From Hydractinia symbiolongicarpus (lineage: Eukaryota; Cnidaria; Hydrozoa; Anthoathecata; Hydractiniidae): a DNA stretch of 64,000 nt. Every line of letters begins with the position of its first letter. Position 1 is the stretch's first letter. The notes beneath the pieces are model-generated. The model did not search any database, was not told the DNA's origin, and saw nothing but the letters and a program-made list of their open reading frames with translations. Of the stretch, positions 1-10,516 are shown in pieces. The stretch spans positions 7,812,001 to 7,876,000 of the forward strand of contig NC_079887.1 in NCBI RefSeq assembly GCF_029227915.1, read 5' to 3'. Both the position numbers and the translations under genes were made by a program.

Positions 1-2154
1 TGGAGAGATAACTTGAAATGAAAAACCAATGTCTATCTGGAAAAGAAAAAAGGAAAACAAAACTTGATATATTACGCTACAAGTAAAACCTGCTGTGTTT
101 GGTGAGTTCTTAAGTTAAAAACAAAAGTAATTTAAAGTATATAAGAAATTATGCATATTCCTATGGGTATTATTATTATGTATAAAAGCTAGGGTTAGGG
201 TTTGTGCTATTATTATAATGCATAATAACCAGTTAATATGCATAATTCCTGCATTTATCACGAGTATTGGGTCCCCCTTTTTAATTATCCGTATGATGAT
301 AGATAAGGAAAGTAAAACCAATACTTAATAAGTAAAAATCTAGTTTGCTGTAACAGATAAAAATATAGCTAGTTTTAACCTGCGTTATGTGGGTTGAAAA
401 AGCAAGCTAATTATTGCTTTAGCAAGGCAAAAATTAATTAGTTAGCTAGCTAATGTGTTTAATGCATGCTTATTCCCCAGATGTGTAGTGGTGATCCCTA
501 CGATCTTAGGTTATTTGGTAGATTTCTAATTCTTAAAATGTGCTAATTGTTGCTGACGTCAGCGTAGTCATTTTTCACAAATTTCGGAGTCTTCATGGGC
601 CCTGACGCCGATGATTTCGGTGTGCGGTCGCCTTAGAGAATGTCACTAGCAACTTTTTAACGCTTTCTGATTGCTCTACGTGTGTGCAAAAGTAGCGACG
701 TTGCAGCCTGCCGATTGGATAGCGTTAAACTGTTCTACAAAACCTGCTTTTGTCTCAAAACATTTTTGTCAAAGTAGCTGAATATTTAAGGGCTAAATCT
801 TACCGCCTATTTTGTCGCCAGAAACCATAGCAATAATTAAGAAAAAAATAACTTCCGCCACTATCACTACAATGCCGTAAAAAGCAATTTTGTTTTGTAG
901 GACTTAGCTTAGTGTTTTCGCGAAAGCAAATCACGGAAGAAAAGAAAAAAAGTAAAAAATTAGCGTCTTTATAATGGCGGAAAATGCATTACCTTTTTTT
1001 CTGCAAGTTATTCTAAGCATCGCAAATTTTTCCTTTCTCTCCTTACTATTTCCTACAATGTCGGAAAGAAATACTTCACTGATCAGAAGGTGACTAGGTC
1101 GTATTAAAAAAAATAAAAAAATACTGCATTGTCTTTTACATTGTACGTATAGTCTGAAAGTGAGTAGCGTTCGATCCACGATCCCTAGCAGTGGCATCCT
1201 ATTTTTCATGCCTATTTTATTACCTTAAAGGAACGAATTTTCGCAAAAACAAATTTTCGTAAAGTTAGAAAGACTTCAAAGTTTGCGAAAGTTAAATTTA
1301 CGGAATTACGCTAAAAAAACATTTTTCTCTGAATTTTTACAGTTGTTCAACGTCTTTTATGCAGGAGACTGCCGAAGTAGAAATCCACATATATATAAAT
1401 AAAGCTATTTCTATAAATAACCGAACAGCGTCACTTGGCCAATACTCTTCAGCCAAATAAACAAGGTAAAAATTCGCTATTTCATTTCCAAAATGGGCAC
1501 ATTAAGACATAAACTGGTCCAATAATGTAACTATGTTTTTAAAGCGATACTAACATCATAAGTGGTACTGAAGTAGTAGAACGTACAAACGAGTCGGTAA
1601 CAAAAAACACAAGGCTCACACGTACTTGTAATTTGCTTTCCTTCCACACTGTGTGTACATTAACGAAAATTATAAAGTTTCTCGTGAGATTCGCTTTGGT
1701 TTGTGTAATATCAGAAAAACCGGGAAATAATTTTCAGAAGCTTCAAATAAAATGTTAAAGTAGCATTTTAGTCGACCTTTAGGTTCCTGATGACGGCACA
1801 GAAAAATTACTGACATAATCTTTGTATGACATAGTATAAGTATATATAATATAAATTAATAATGAAAAATTAATTTACTGAAACCAAAAATATGTGAAGC
1901 TACATGCGTCAATATTCTAACAAGACACTATGGAAAATTTGGATTGTATTTACAGAATGTTCTTACCTCCCGAAGGCTTTAATCACAGGTAAATAGGTTA
2001 ATAAATCAATTCAAATCCAAATTTCTTGTGCTTATTCATTTCTTTCCCTTTCTTATGCTCTTCTGCTCAAACTTGTGTTTACTTTAAATATTAAAAGTAA
2101 ATTCTCCTACAATTTGCACATCAACATTGTTCTGTATCGTCCTGTTATTGATCA
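1..2154. other. Intergenic, no gene seen
   Basis: AT-rich sequence with no supported coding region. A stretch at about 1229-1330 is rich in TTTTCGCAAA-like words. Similar wording recurs at about 50690-50800 and 14790-14870, so it is probably a dispersed noncoding repeat family. GCTAGC-type words at 430-460 also recur elsewhere in the window (8545, 8810, 39025, 59680). Confidence 0.6.
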
Positions 2155-3492
2155 CTAGATGGTCTTTAACTCCATCTTCAATTCCTTTACCGTCTTATCC
2201 ACATTGTCATTATCCTGTTTATCTTTCCATGTTAAATTGTTTTGTCTTTTGAAATGAAACATCGTTCCCATCAGTGTTAAACTTGCTACGATTCCTATCA
2301 ATATTCTAAAGAATATTCTGTCAAGTAAATTGGACACGGAATCGTAATACACTGATTCAATCTTAAGCTTTGGTTGGTATTCTTTAAAAGCGGACAACCA
2401 AGTTTCTTCAGCTCTCTCAACCGCACATTTCCAATATGGTGAGGCGTCGTTATTATTTGACAATAAGACAGATATGTCAATAATGGCAGGAACTGTGTAT
2501 ATAATTTTAAGCGGTGTCAGCACATTATTTGCAGTGATGTTGTCTTGATATGCAAATGCAATTTCTTCGTTCATAAAACCAGCAAAAACATTTCCCCTAT
2601 GAACTTCTCTTATCAATGCCTCATAGCTTGTAACACTGACATTATCTGCTTTGTAATCCTCTCTAGCAATTCTTTCTTCGTAAGAATCTTCCACTACTGC
2701 AACACGTCTTTTATATATCCCTAGATCACCAGTGCCACTAACAGCAGCTGTTACTGTTCCCGTAATAACACACAGTATTACCATCCCAGTATACATTAAA
2801 ACACAAGACAAAATTCTTCCTAGTAGTGACTTAGGGACTACATCTCCATAACCAACTGTTGTAAGTGTTATGAAGCTCCACCATATGCCAGTTAATGTTC
2901 CTGCTAAGAAAGATTCGTTAAAGTTGTTGTTATCCTTTCTTTCTAGTATCCAGATTAGAATACCAAACATAACAATCAATAACGCAGCCAAAATTAATGT
3001 ATGTTTACAACTTGACAACCTTCTGATAAACTTGTTGTACAATGATATTTTGTCCCGCGTAACAATAACTGCTATTGCTGTTGATCTGTGGAAAGTGTAT
3101 CGAGACAATTTTCGTTTCCTAAGATGTTCAGTATCTAACCGAAGATGTACCATAGGTCCCCACATTGCATTTTTTCTGGAAATACCTGCTAATTGGTTTG
3201 TTTTGTATGATATACTCAAATTCCTGAATAATTGTAAAAATTCCTCCTGGTTATTACTTCGGTGTCGATATTGAACAAATTCTGCAGTATTATTTTCATC
3301 ATTTTTATTTTCAAAACAATACGATGCTATTGCACGGAAGGTCTTTGGAAAGATACCATCAATTTCGTTTTTCTGATTTGTAAAAATATATGGTCTTAAA
3401 TCCCAGTACACCATATTATATAGCGTATTTCGGCATTGGTATATGTTGACTTGTTGCAGGAAACAAAGCAGGAACATGCTAAAAATTTGCAT
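2155..3492 (-). CDS. GluR0-like K+-type ligand-gated channel, copy 1
   Basis: Intact intronless ORF of 445 residues, predicted to be a plasma-membrane receptor-channel. Order seen: signal peptide (1-20); S1 half of a periplasmic-binding-protein-like domain (about 25-160, with a DLRPYIFTNQKNEIDG strand-turn); M1 (about 165-185) ending WILERK; a pore loop with the K+ selectivity filter TTVGYGD (211-217) followed by VVPKS; M2 (about 226-250); S2 half domain (about 255-390); M3 (about 398-418); and a charged tail ending in a KELKMEL-type helix. This S1-M1-P-M2-S2-M3 layout without an amino-terminal domain is that of bacterial GluR0. The ligand is unknown: I cannot place the canonical S1 arginine that binds the amino-acid carboxylate. 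It is closely related to the copies at 19128 and 36578. K+ selectivity is inferred from the filter. Confidence 0.9.
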   Translation of the reverse strand: MQIFSMFLLCFLQQVNIYQCRNTLYNMVYWDLRPYIFTNQKNEIDGIFPKTFRAIASYCFENKNDENNTAEFVQYRHRSNNQEEFLQLFRNLSISYKTNQLAGISRKNAMWGPMVHLRLDTEHLRKRKLSRYTFHRSTAIAVIVTRDKISLYNKFIRRLSSCKHTLILAALLIVMFGILIWILERKDNNNFNESFLAGTLTGIWWSFITLTTVGYGDVVPKSLLGRILSCVLMYTGMVILCVITGTVTAAVSGTGDLGIYKRRVAVVEDSYEERIAREDYKADNVSVTSYEALIREVHRGNVFAGFMNEEIAFAYQDNITANNVLTPLKIIYTVPAIIDISVLLSNNNDASPYWKCAVERAEETWLSAFKEYQPKLKIESVYYDSVSNLLDRIFFRILIGIVASLTLMGTMFHFKRQNNLTWKDKQDNDNVDKTVKELKMELKTI

Positions 3493-4640
3493 TCTGTTAT
3501 TCTATAAAGCAAAGGTGATCTAGTTATTATAATGTCATATCTCGAATTTTATTACTTTCATTTGTCAAACACACGAGCACGAACGTTAAAAATTTTTTCC
3601 GATATCCTCCAAAGTTGATAAAATTATAGTTATTTGTTAGTATCGTCGTGTATGAGGCTTATCATCAGTATGGGTAGACTAACTTTAAAATTGACATTAA
3701 GTGTTATTTGATTATCAATTTGTCGACATTTGAGTTCTCTTTTGCTGTAGTTTTTTTCTATTGTACAAAGACATATTTTGTCAACATGATATAATATTTT
3801 AAAAAGTCTTATCTTAACTTATAATCTAACCAATACAAAAACCGATCAGTACGATTTAATAAGCTTACGGTTTATCAAAGTTGAGGAAGCCTTTTTTAAA
3901 ATGATGCCATAAAACGTTTACAAATAAAAAGTAAAGATTTTAAACACAAGATAATATTAAAGTTGTTCACCAAAAACAATAATCAGGTTTTTTTGTGTAT
4001 TCACAAGAAATGCAATTGTGCTTGTTTATCCTTTATGAGAAAGTGCAGTCAGATATTATCAGTCGGATATTAACCGGTTTTGAAGTTATACTAAAGAAGA
4101 CCTTAGGTCATTGACATATAACTCATATCCTGATATTTTGTATTTTGTCTAAAAACTATTTAAATAAAGGAATGAATCAGCAAAGAAATAATGAACGAAA
4201 CAAATGCAATTTTTGATTCCTTACGAATAAATGAGCATTGTTTTGCAAAAAATCTTTAAAAACAAGAATGTGGATATATGCAAAAAATTCTTCTTTCTTT
4301 TTTTTTAAAATAGCCTTTCTAGGTAACATAATAAATGAATTTGTTTCATCTAGATATATCCGTTTGTTTTGTTATGGTATTATCAATTGTTTATCGGAGA
4401 CAACTTTCTTGAATACATTGTTAGCAAATTACATTTCACTGTACCCCAGTCCCTCCGTCTTTGTCAATCCTTTTCTTAAAGCAGAGCAAATAACTTGATT
4501 ATTGAATTTCCGCGCCCAAAGGCGTAGGAAATTCTTTAAAACCGTCGTTTTTTCTTTCGGAGCATTTTTTGAGAAAAAATCAACCCTGGGATTATACGTT
4601 CCTTTGTCACAGATGTAAACTTCGTACCCAAGCTCCCTAA
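3493..4640. other. Intergenic, upstream of channel copy 1
   Basis: AT-rich and noncoding as far as I can see; it holds the presumed promoter of the minus-strand channel gene. A minus-strand open stretch at 4429-4698 runs into the neighbouring minisatellite and is not recognisable, so I do not call it a gene. Confidence 0.5.
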
Positions 4641-4654
4641 CTACTGGGAAGTCA

Positions 4655-5290
4655 TCTAAATGACTTTTCAGGACAAAATTGGTATTTGTTTTTGACAAAA
4701 TTTGGCACAGTTAACAAAAAAAGTATGCTGAACATAATGGTTACATAATAATTTTGATTTTTGTCACCTAAATGTCATTTTAGGCCAAAATTGGTCCAAA
4801 AAATTAGAACTACTTTATTTTTAACAAAATTTGGCACAGTAAACAAAAAAAAGTATTCTGAATATGATGGTGACATCAAAATTTTGGTTTTTTGCCACCT
4901 TAAATGTCATTTTAGGCCAAAATTGGTCCAAAATTAAAACTACTTTATTTTCAACAAAAATTGGCAAAGTTAACAAAAAAAGTATGCTGAACATAATGGC
5001 GACATCAAAATTTTGATTTTTGTCACCTAAATGCCATTAGGCCAAAATTGATCCAAAAATTAAAACCACTTCATTTTCGGCTAAATCTGGCACAGTTAAC
5101 AAATAAAGTATGCTGAAAATGATGATGGTACAAAAGTTTGATTTTTTGTCACCTAAATGTCATTTTAGGCAAAAATTTATCCAAAAATTAAAACTGCTTT
5201 ATTTTCGACAAACATTGACACAGTTAACAAAAAAAGTATGCTGAAAATGATGGTCACATCAAAATTTTGATTCTTTGTAAACTAAATGCC
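4655..5290. repeat. Minisatellite, ~127-bp unit, about 5 copies
   Basis: Five head-to-tail copies marked by the words GTATGCTGAA (near 4723, 4853, 4981, 5107, 5234), TTGGCACAGTTAAC and GGCCAAAATTGGTCC. Spacing is 126-130 bp. Copies differ by scattered substitutions and small indels, so the array is not recent. It ends at the MITE beginning at 5297. Confidence 0.85.
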
Positions 5291-5296
5291 GTTTAA

Positions 5297-5722
5297 CCCT
5301 ATTCGGTCCGGGTTTTTTCGAACATACTATGACCAGGGGCGGATTTCGCCCCGCCCCCCCTCCCCACCTCAATAACTTTTCATAGGATTGTTCAAATTGA
5401 ATCAAAATTGGCACACTTATAGTACGTCATAAAAGGAACAAGTTAGTCAACAAGTACGTCATAAAAGGAGCAAAGCTGTGTTGGAAGTTTCAAGTTCTAA
5501 GGATAATTCTAACAGGAGTTATTATATTTTCCCCATTATAAGGACTTCTTAGAGATTGTTAGGGGTAGTTTCGAGTAATGGTCAATATTAAAGCCTCTAA
5601 AAGGTATGGGACCTAAAAATTTAGCATGCAGGAGTCTAATAGATAAATATTGAAACTCAGTAAGTATCATAGCCATATAACAAAGCAATTAAAAAAAAAC
5701 CGTCAGGGCGGACCGAATAGGG
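5297..5722. mobile_element. piggyBac-type nonautonomous MITE
   Basis: A 426-bp element with perfect 14-bp terminal inverted repeats, CCCTATTCGGTCCG on the left and CGGACCGAATAGGG on the right. It is flanked by TTAA at 5293-5296 and 5723-5726. CCC/GGG ends with a TTAA duplication are the signature of the piggyBac superfamily. There is no transposase ORF inside. It sits at the edge of the 127-bp minisatellite. Confidence 0.85.
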
Positions 5723-5726
5723 TTAA

Positions 5727-8700
5727 GACCATAAACGTTTCAATCGCAAGACTTTCAACCATGAATGATTGGCTGTATTTTTTGTTAGCAGTTTCTTTTA
5801 AAATGTGAGTTTATTATGACACGTTTCGTTTTGTTTGCGTTTGTTGTAAGATATAATGTCACTTGTGTGCTTTATCTTCAGATTTTCATGCACCAAACCT
5901 CTTCGAATGTTTGGCACAATAACACAAGGAATTAGCAGGTTGTCATCAAATATTTTGGTAGCGAGCGGAAATTCTTAGAGCCCCCAGGGCTTCTTGTATT
6001 TTATTTATTTCACAATTCGAAGTGGATTTTTATATTCATAATTAATAATATCTCATCAGCTGTAAAACCGAATCATTACGCACCAACTCGATTACTTCTT
6101 CATAGGATTCCTGGAGAACCAACCAAACCAGGGGAAAAACCCTGAATAAAAGCAAATCTTCCTAAAAATATAGAAAATTTAGCTTTCTCTTTAAATTGTT
6201 CTTCCTTTTTTTACTCCTTCATCGTGATTTAAATCTTTCCAACTGAAATTATGGAAAATGCACATTGGCTGTGAAGAGCTGTAATACTTTCTCGTCGACT
6301 CTAAATTCTATATTTCATTCTGTTGCTCCAAAAACCTGATTGATTTTTACTTAAACAGCTTTATACTATTTTAAAAAAATAATCACTTCTATTGTTTAAA
6401 TTTTTCCAGCCCGTATAGCCCTTTTACACCTTATATATGTTTTATAATCCTCTCTAACGAGAAAAAAAAATCAATTTTAATTGTACCTTTCTTTCACATT
6501 TTAATAGAATTTTTATTTTCTTTGTTTTAAAAGGATATAAAGAATTGTGCAATGTTTTTTTTTAATTATTTTGTACTATTCATTGCAAAGATCCATTACT
6601 TTGTTTTATTCAAAATTTAAAATTGTCCCAGATCTTTAATTACCTGGTGTGCTTTTCTTTCGATTGATAAAAGGGTAACAGAACTTGGGATCAGTGGGTC
6701 AAATGAGTACTTTTCTTCCATTTTAAATATAGTATAAAGGTTGAAATACACGAACCTTTCAAACAGAAGTTCAAAACCTGACAGAAAACCTGTAGGGGAA
6801 ACTTTGTGAAACGTTTTTTGTCTACACGTAATCTGTATAAAACGTACAACATGCTTCGGAAGACTTTTGAATCGTGGCAAACAAAATAAAAAGACGTAAT
6901 GCTACAGTTGCTGCCTCTGCGATTATCATAGCGAACGTTTTTTAAAAAAGGAAGAGATCCATATGGGGTGAAACCTTGGCTGATACGAAGGAAAAATCTA
7001 GGTGTAACATCAACATTACTTCTCATTAAGTCGCACAGAGGCCTGATTTGAATACGAAGAGTTTTTGAGAATGAGTCCAATGGCGGAGCAAAACTTATTA
7101 AATTTACGGAGGATATAATGTTTGTTTTTCTTTTGATTGTTTTTTACTGTAGCTATCTTGTTTTTAACTGTATTTCGCAGATCGTGAGTTCAGCCTTAAG
7201 AATTTAAAGTGGCTTACTCAGATATAATGCAAAATAAAATCCGTTATAGTTTATATAAGAGCGGTCATGTGCATCTTTGTTGTACCCAGCTTTGTATGTT
7301 TTATTTTCTTCTCCTTCAGAGAAAGCAAGGTTTGAACATTTGTCAGCAAAAATAATTTAGAAAATCATCTTGAAGTAAAAACCTAAAATTGAATACTGCA
7401 AAATATCTCTTTCTTTATAATTTCCAATTTCCACAATTTCCTGTTTAACCAGTGATATGAAAATGCAAAACCTATGCGGACAGAAACTTGGGGTTTTTCT
7501 TGCATTTTACGAACAAAAACCTTAAAACGTATTCTTTTATTATTAAAGGTTATAACTGAAATTGTAATACACATTTTTTTCATGAGAAATCTTAAAAGAA
7601 GTTTAAAAGCTAGAAAATAGTGTACAGGGGTTGTTCAATGTTTCCTTCAAGAGATGTATGTACCTAACAATTTTTGTATACTTTTAGTTATATCAATCAC
7701 CTGGTGGCTTTTTTCGAGATGAATTAGATGAGCAATGCGTATATACATTAATTGATTGAAGGGTTTGGGCTTGAAGGGTTTTCAGCAAGGATTCGCTTTT
7801 TCGAGTATTAAAATCCCGAAAGCAACCCAGTAGTTATTGCCAGCGTCAGCGTTGCAGAGAAAGAAAGAAAAGGGCTGTATTACAGAATAACTTTTTAATT
7901 TATATGTTTTTACTTTTATTACAGTGTTTTTTATTTATTTTACTTTTATAGTTTTATAATTTTATATATTTTACTCCTAAGAAAAGATACAAACTCTTTA
8001 TTTATGTGCAACACATAATTTTTTTTGTTTTTTTTGCTAATATCTTTCATTCATGTTTTATTGATTTCCGCCGACCGCTACGCCAGGCGGAACCTTTAAA
8101 ATCGCCTTGAGGGATACAGAGAGAGACAGCGCAGCTAGGCTGGATGCACGGGGTTGTGATATTTAGGCTTTAGGCTAAAATATTTGTGCGGACCCTGTCA
8201 TTGTTATTACCTGAGAAGCCAATAGGACAGCTTCGTTTCGTTTACAACTAATAAGAGTACAGATTGTTAATAAGCTGATCTTCACATTCTTTGGCCAAAG
8301 CTTTGGACTACAAGCATTTTGAATTCTGGTTGTACGAATCTTGCCCTTTGGCTGTGCCTGTGGGGAATTTCTTTTAGGGTTGACTTGCTGGTGGGAACTC
8401 CAGAGTAGTTTATATTATAGTAAACTTGATATAAGGTAAGAACTATTGTATTTTGATTAGCTAGCTGGTGTTTTTTAGCTGATCTGCACATGTCTTTGTC
8501 TAGTCACCAAGAGGCTAGCTAAGCTATAGAATAGGTAAAGCTAGCTAGCTATCAGAAAAGCAAAGTTTTTAGTTGTGTTAATAGTTAGCCAACTGGACGT
8601 AAGTAGCTACTCCTTTATTCTTTAGTTTTACAAGGTTTTTAGTTATTCACTTCGTTAACTTTCATATATTTTATCTGAAAGCTTAAGCACTTTCTCAAAC

Positions 8701-9139
8701 TTGCTTGGTAAATTCCCTAACCAACCAGAAGCATTTTAGGTGCAAAATATTTTTTTTTGATTGGATAAAATTATACTTGAATTTTGTAAAATCACTTGTC
8801 CCTAGTAGCTAGCTAGTTTGACATGTTTCATTATGACACAATGGCGTTTATATATCTCCAGACCCCAAACGCAATTTGACAGTCTAAAATATGCAGGCGA
8901 TAAGCCACAGACGATTTTATTCAAAATTTATATCAAAGATTTGTGTATTCACGTTGGCGTTTTATTGCAGTTGGGTGTGACTTAATTTACATAAAAGTTT
9001 TTTTCCTATTTTCTTATAAATTTCTCTCTAAATGTAACTGCGATTTGTGTATGGGAGCAGACAATCACAAACAAAACATAAATTGCGCACATGAGCGAAG
9101 TTTGCTAACTAATGGGAGTTTATGTTCGGAATTTTTGCC
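5727..9139. other. Intergenic, no gene seen
   Basis: About 3.4 kb of AT-rich DNA. Short open stretches at 6617-7080, 7383-7583 and 8282-8491 overlap each other or lack recognisable composition, and I do not support them. GCTAGCTAGC runs occur near 8545 and 8810. Confidence 0.5.
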
Positions 9140-9172
9140 ACAAGAAATGAATTGAATTAGAAAGGCTGTCAT

Positions 9173-9477
9173 ACTGTCAAACAATTACGTGATATTGCAA
9201 AAATCCGTGAATTAAAAGAATATTATAGACTACGTAAGACTGAATTGGTTGCGTTATTGGAGAATGATATCGCAAGCCATGAAAATTGGATTAAGGCCGT
9301 TGAAAATAACCCCCATATGTTAGAGCATGTACCTGATCAATTCAGGACGCAAGACATGTGGATGGGGTTGTTGAAAATAATCCCCACATGTTCAGATGTA
9401 TGCCAGAACAATTCAAAACGCAAGACATGTGCAATAGGATTGTTAAAAAAGATCCCTTCATGCTCAAATACATGTAG
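9173..9477 (+). pseudogene. SAP-domain protein with repeated ENNP/KTQDMC motifs (broken)
   Basis: Begins with a SAP-like helix pair (TVKQLRDIAK then a YYRLRK turn and ELVALLEN), followed by two to three repeats of a ~26-residue unit recognisable as ENNPHMLEHVPDQF and TQDM. These resemble DUF4116-type repeats that I know from cnidarian transposon proteins. A one-base loss near 9360 moves the second repeat into another frame, which ends at TAG 9475-9477. There is no in-frame start codon: the ATG at 9147 is followed at once by a stop. SAP domains bind DNA; the role here is presumably in the Polinton life cycle. Confidence 0.6.
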
Positions 9478-9655
9478 TTCTCCGGACCTTGTTTGCATTT
9501 ATATAAAATGGTACTCTGTTACTGATACTCTGTAGAATTATGCGACATAGTCAGATGTCCCATGAGATACAACCCTTCACAGGTGAGTACATCGAGGAAT
9601 TCCTGGCATTGGTTTGAAACGTTATCCTACAACCATGTTGTAAGATATAATAAAT

Positions 9656-9831
9656 ATGAATTAACATTCATATAGTTTGAAAAGTATGATTTTTATGACC
9701 TTCCCTACTGCCATTGGTCTATCCCTACCTCTTGTAACACTGGCATGTGTACAAGAATCAGAGAAGAAGGGTCCAATGAACGGAGAATTAAAGATTTGGA
9801 GGCTCGTCTGGACTTGCTAATAAATGAATGA
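9656..9831 (+). pseudogene. Small Polinton ORF with Cys/His cluster and helical tail (broken)
   Basis: The ATG at 9656 lies directly behind AATAAAT, as for other Polinton genes here, but its frame closes after two codons. Another frame reads a convincing C-terminus with YCHW, CNTGMC and the charged helix RRIKDLEARLDLLINE, ending TGA 9829-9831. That stop overlaps the start of the next gene in the string ATGAATGA. I do not recognise the family; element 2 shows no obvious counterpart. Confidence 0.45.
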
Positions 9832-9984
9832 GCATTGTGACGACTGTGAAAGGGTACTCGATGCATATGACTAAAATGTACCTGCGGGCGTAGGTTTATG
9901 ATAAGTGGTAAAATGTTATGCTGGTATTGTTACCATGAGCATATAACAAATAACGGAGGTGGTTGCGTATGTACGATGACATGA
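9824..9984 (+). pseudogene. Zinc-ribbon mini-protein (frameshifted)
   Basis: Starts MNEHCDDC and, after a frame change near 9875, continues with CTCGRRF, MLCWYCY and GGGCVC, ending TGA 9982-9984. It matches the intact 53-residue zinc-ribbon protein at 21560-21721 of element 2 in Cys spacing and in the MLCW and GGxCVC motifs. The two pairs of CxxC suggest zinc binding; the partner is unknown. Confidence 0.7.
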
Positions 9985-10018
9985 AATTCTCTGCAGTCGT
10001 TCAAAATATACAATAAAC

Positions 10019-10237
10019 ATGATGCTGAAATTTGAAAATGAGCTCGTCAGCCGAAAACTATTCTACAATATTGCTACGACGTTTACAAATATCGATGATA
10101 TCAATGTAGAATACCTAACAATTTCGGAAGCCAGGCCTGCTAACGGAGGTAAGGACAAACGATATATAGTAGGGTGGCATACACAAGGTCTCGTGGTAGC
10201 TTTGAGGGTAAAGACGCCTAAAATCTGGTCCGCATAA
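10019..10237 (+). pseudogene. Left-end Polinton ORF, truncated at deletion junction
   Basis: 72 residues from an ATG preceded by AATAAAC. The section GGKDKRYIVGWH followed by VALRVKTPKIW parallels KGKDERYVIGFK and LLIITPKLLY in the longer element 2 gene at 21750-22287. It is cut off at about 10237, where sequence related to a right-end gene on the other strand begins. Function unknown. Confidence 0.6.
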
Positions 10238-10264
10238 GGGGTGACACGGTACAACGCCAATGCA

Positions 10265-10440
10265 GTAGCGGGTGTTTATCGATAGTCTTCTCAATATTTT
10301 CATATTCTGCAGAGGCATTGTCAAAGACTTGTGCAATGTCAGACATTTCTTTTATTATACGTCGATATCTAAAAAGTATGTAGGCAATCAGAGCATAGGG
10401 GAGTAGTATAATTATATACAGACATGCCTACATTTTTTTC
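10265..10440 (-). pseudogene. N-terminal fragment of Polinton membrane protein
   Basis: The minus strand reads a hydrophobic helix with LLPYALIAYILFRYRR, then MSDIAQVFDNAS. This matches the start of the intact element 2 gene at 31418-31999 (ILPYILILAFLYRYK, MSLLSEIFDNV). Only the first ~55 codons remain before the deletion junction. Its position directly downstream of the polymerase remnant is the same as in element 2. Confidence 0.65.
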
Positions 10441-10516
10441 CCTATAGCCCCTAGCAAGTGTTGCAATTTGATTCGGTTGTACAATTCGTTTATCATCCGC
10501 TCTGTTGAGTGCCAGA

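Noticed and set aside
1150-1200. tRNA-like B box (GCGTTCGATCC)
   Set aside because: No A box at the right distance and no cloverleaf can be drawn.
2870-3274. Open frames antisense to the channel genes (also 19349-19753 and 16850-17137)
   Set aside because: Shadows of the conserved channel coding sequence on the other strand.
4429-4698. Minus-strand open frame of 89 codons
   Set aside because: Its start lies inside the minisatellite and no domain or homolog is recognisable; possible relic only.
6617-7080. Two overlapping minus-strand open frames
   Set aside because: Different frames over the same DNA, low-complexity AT-rich composition, no motif.
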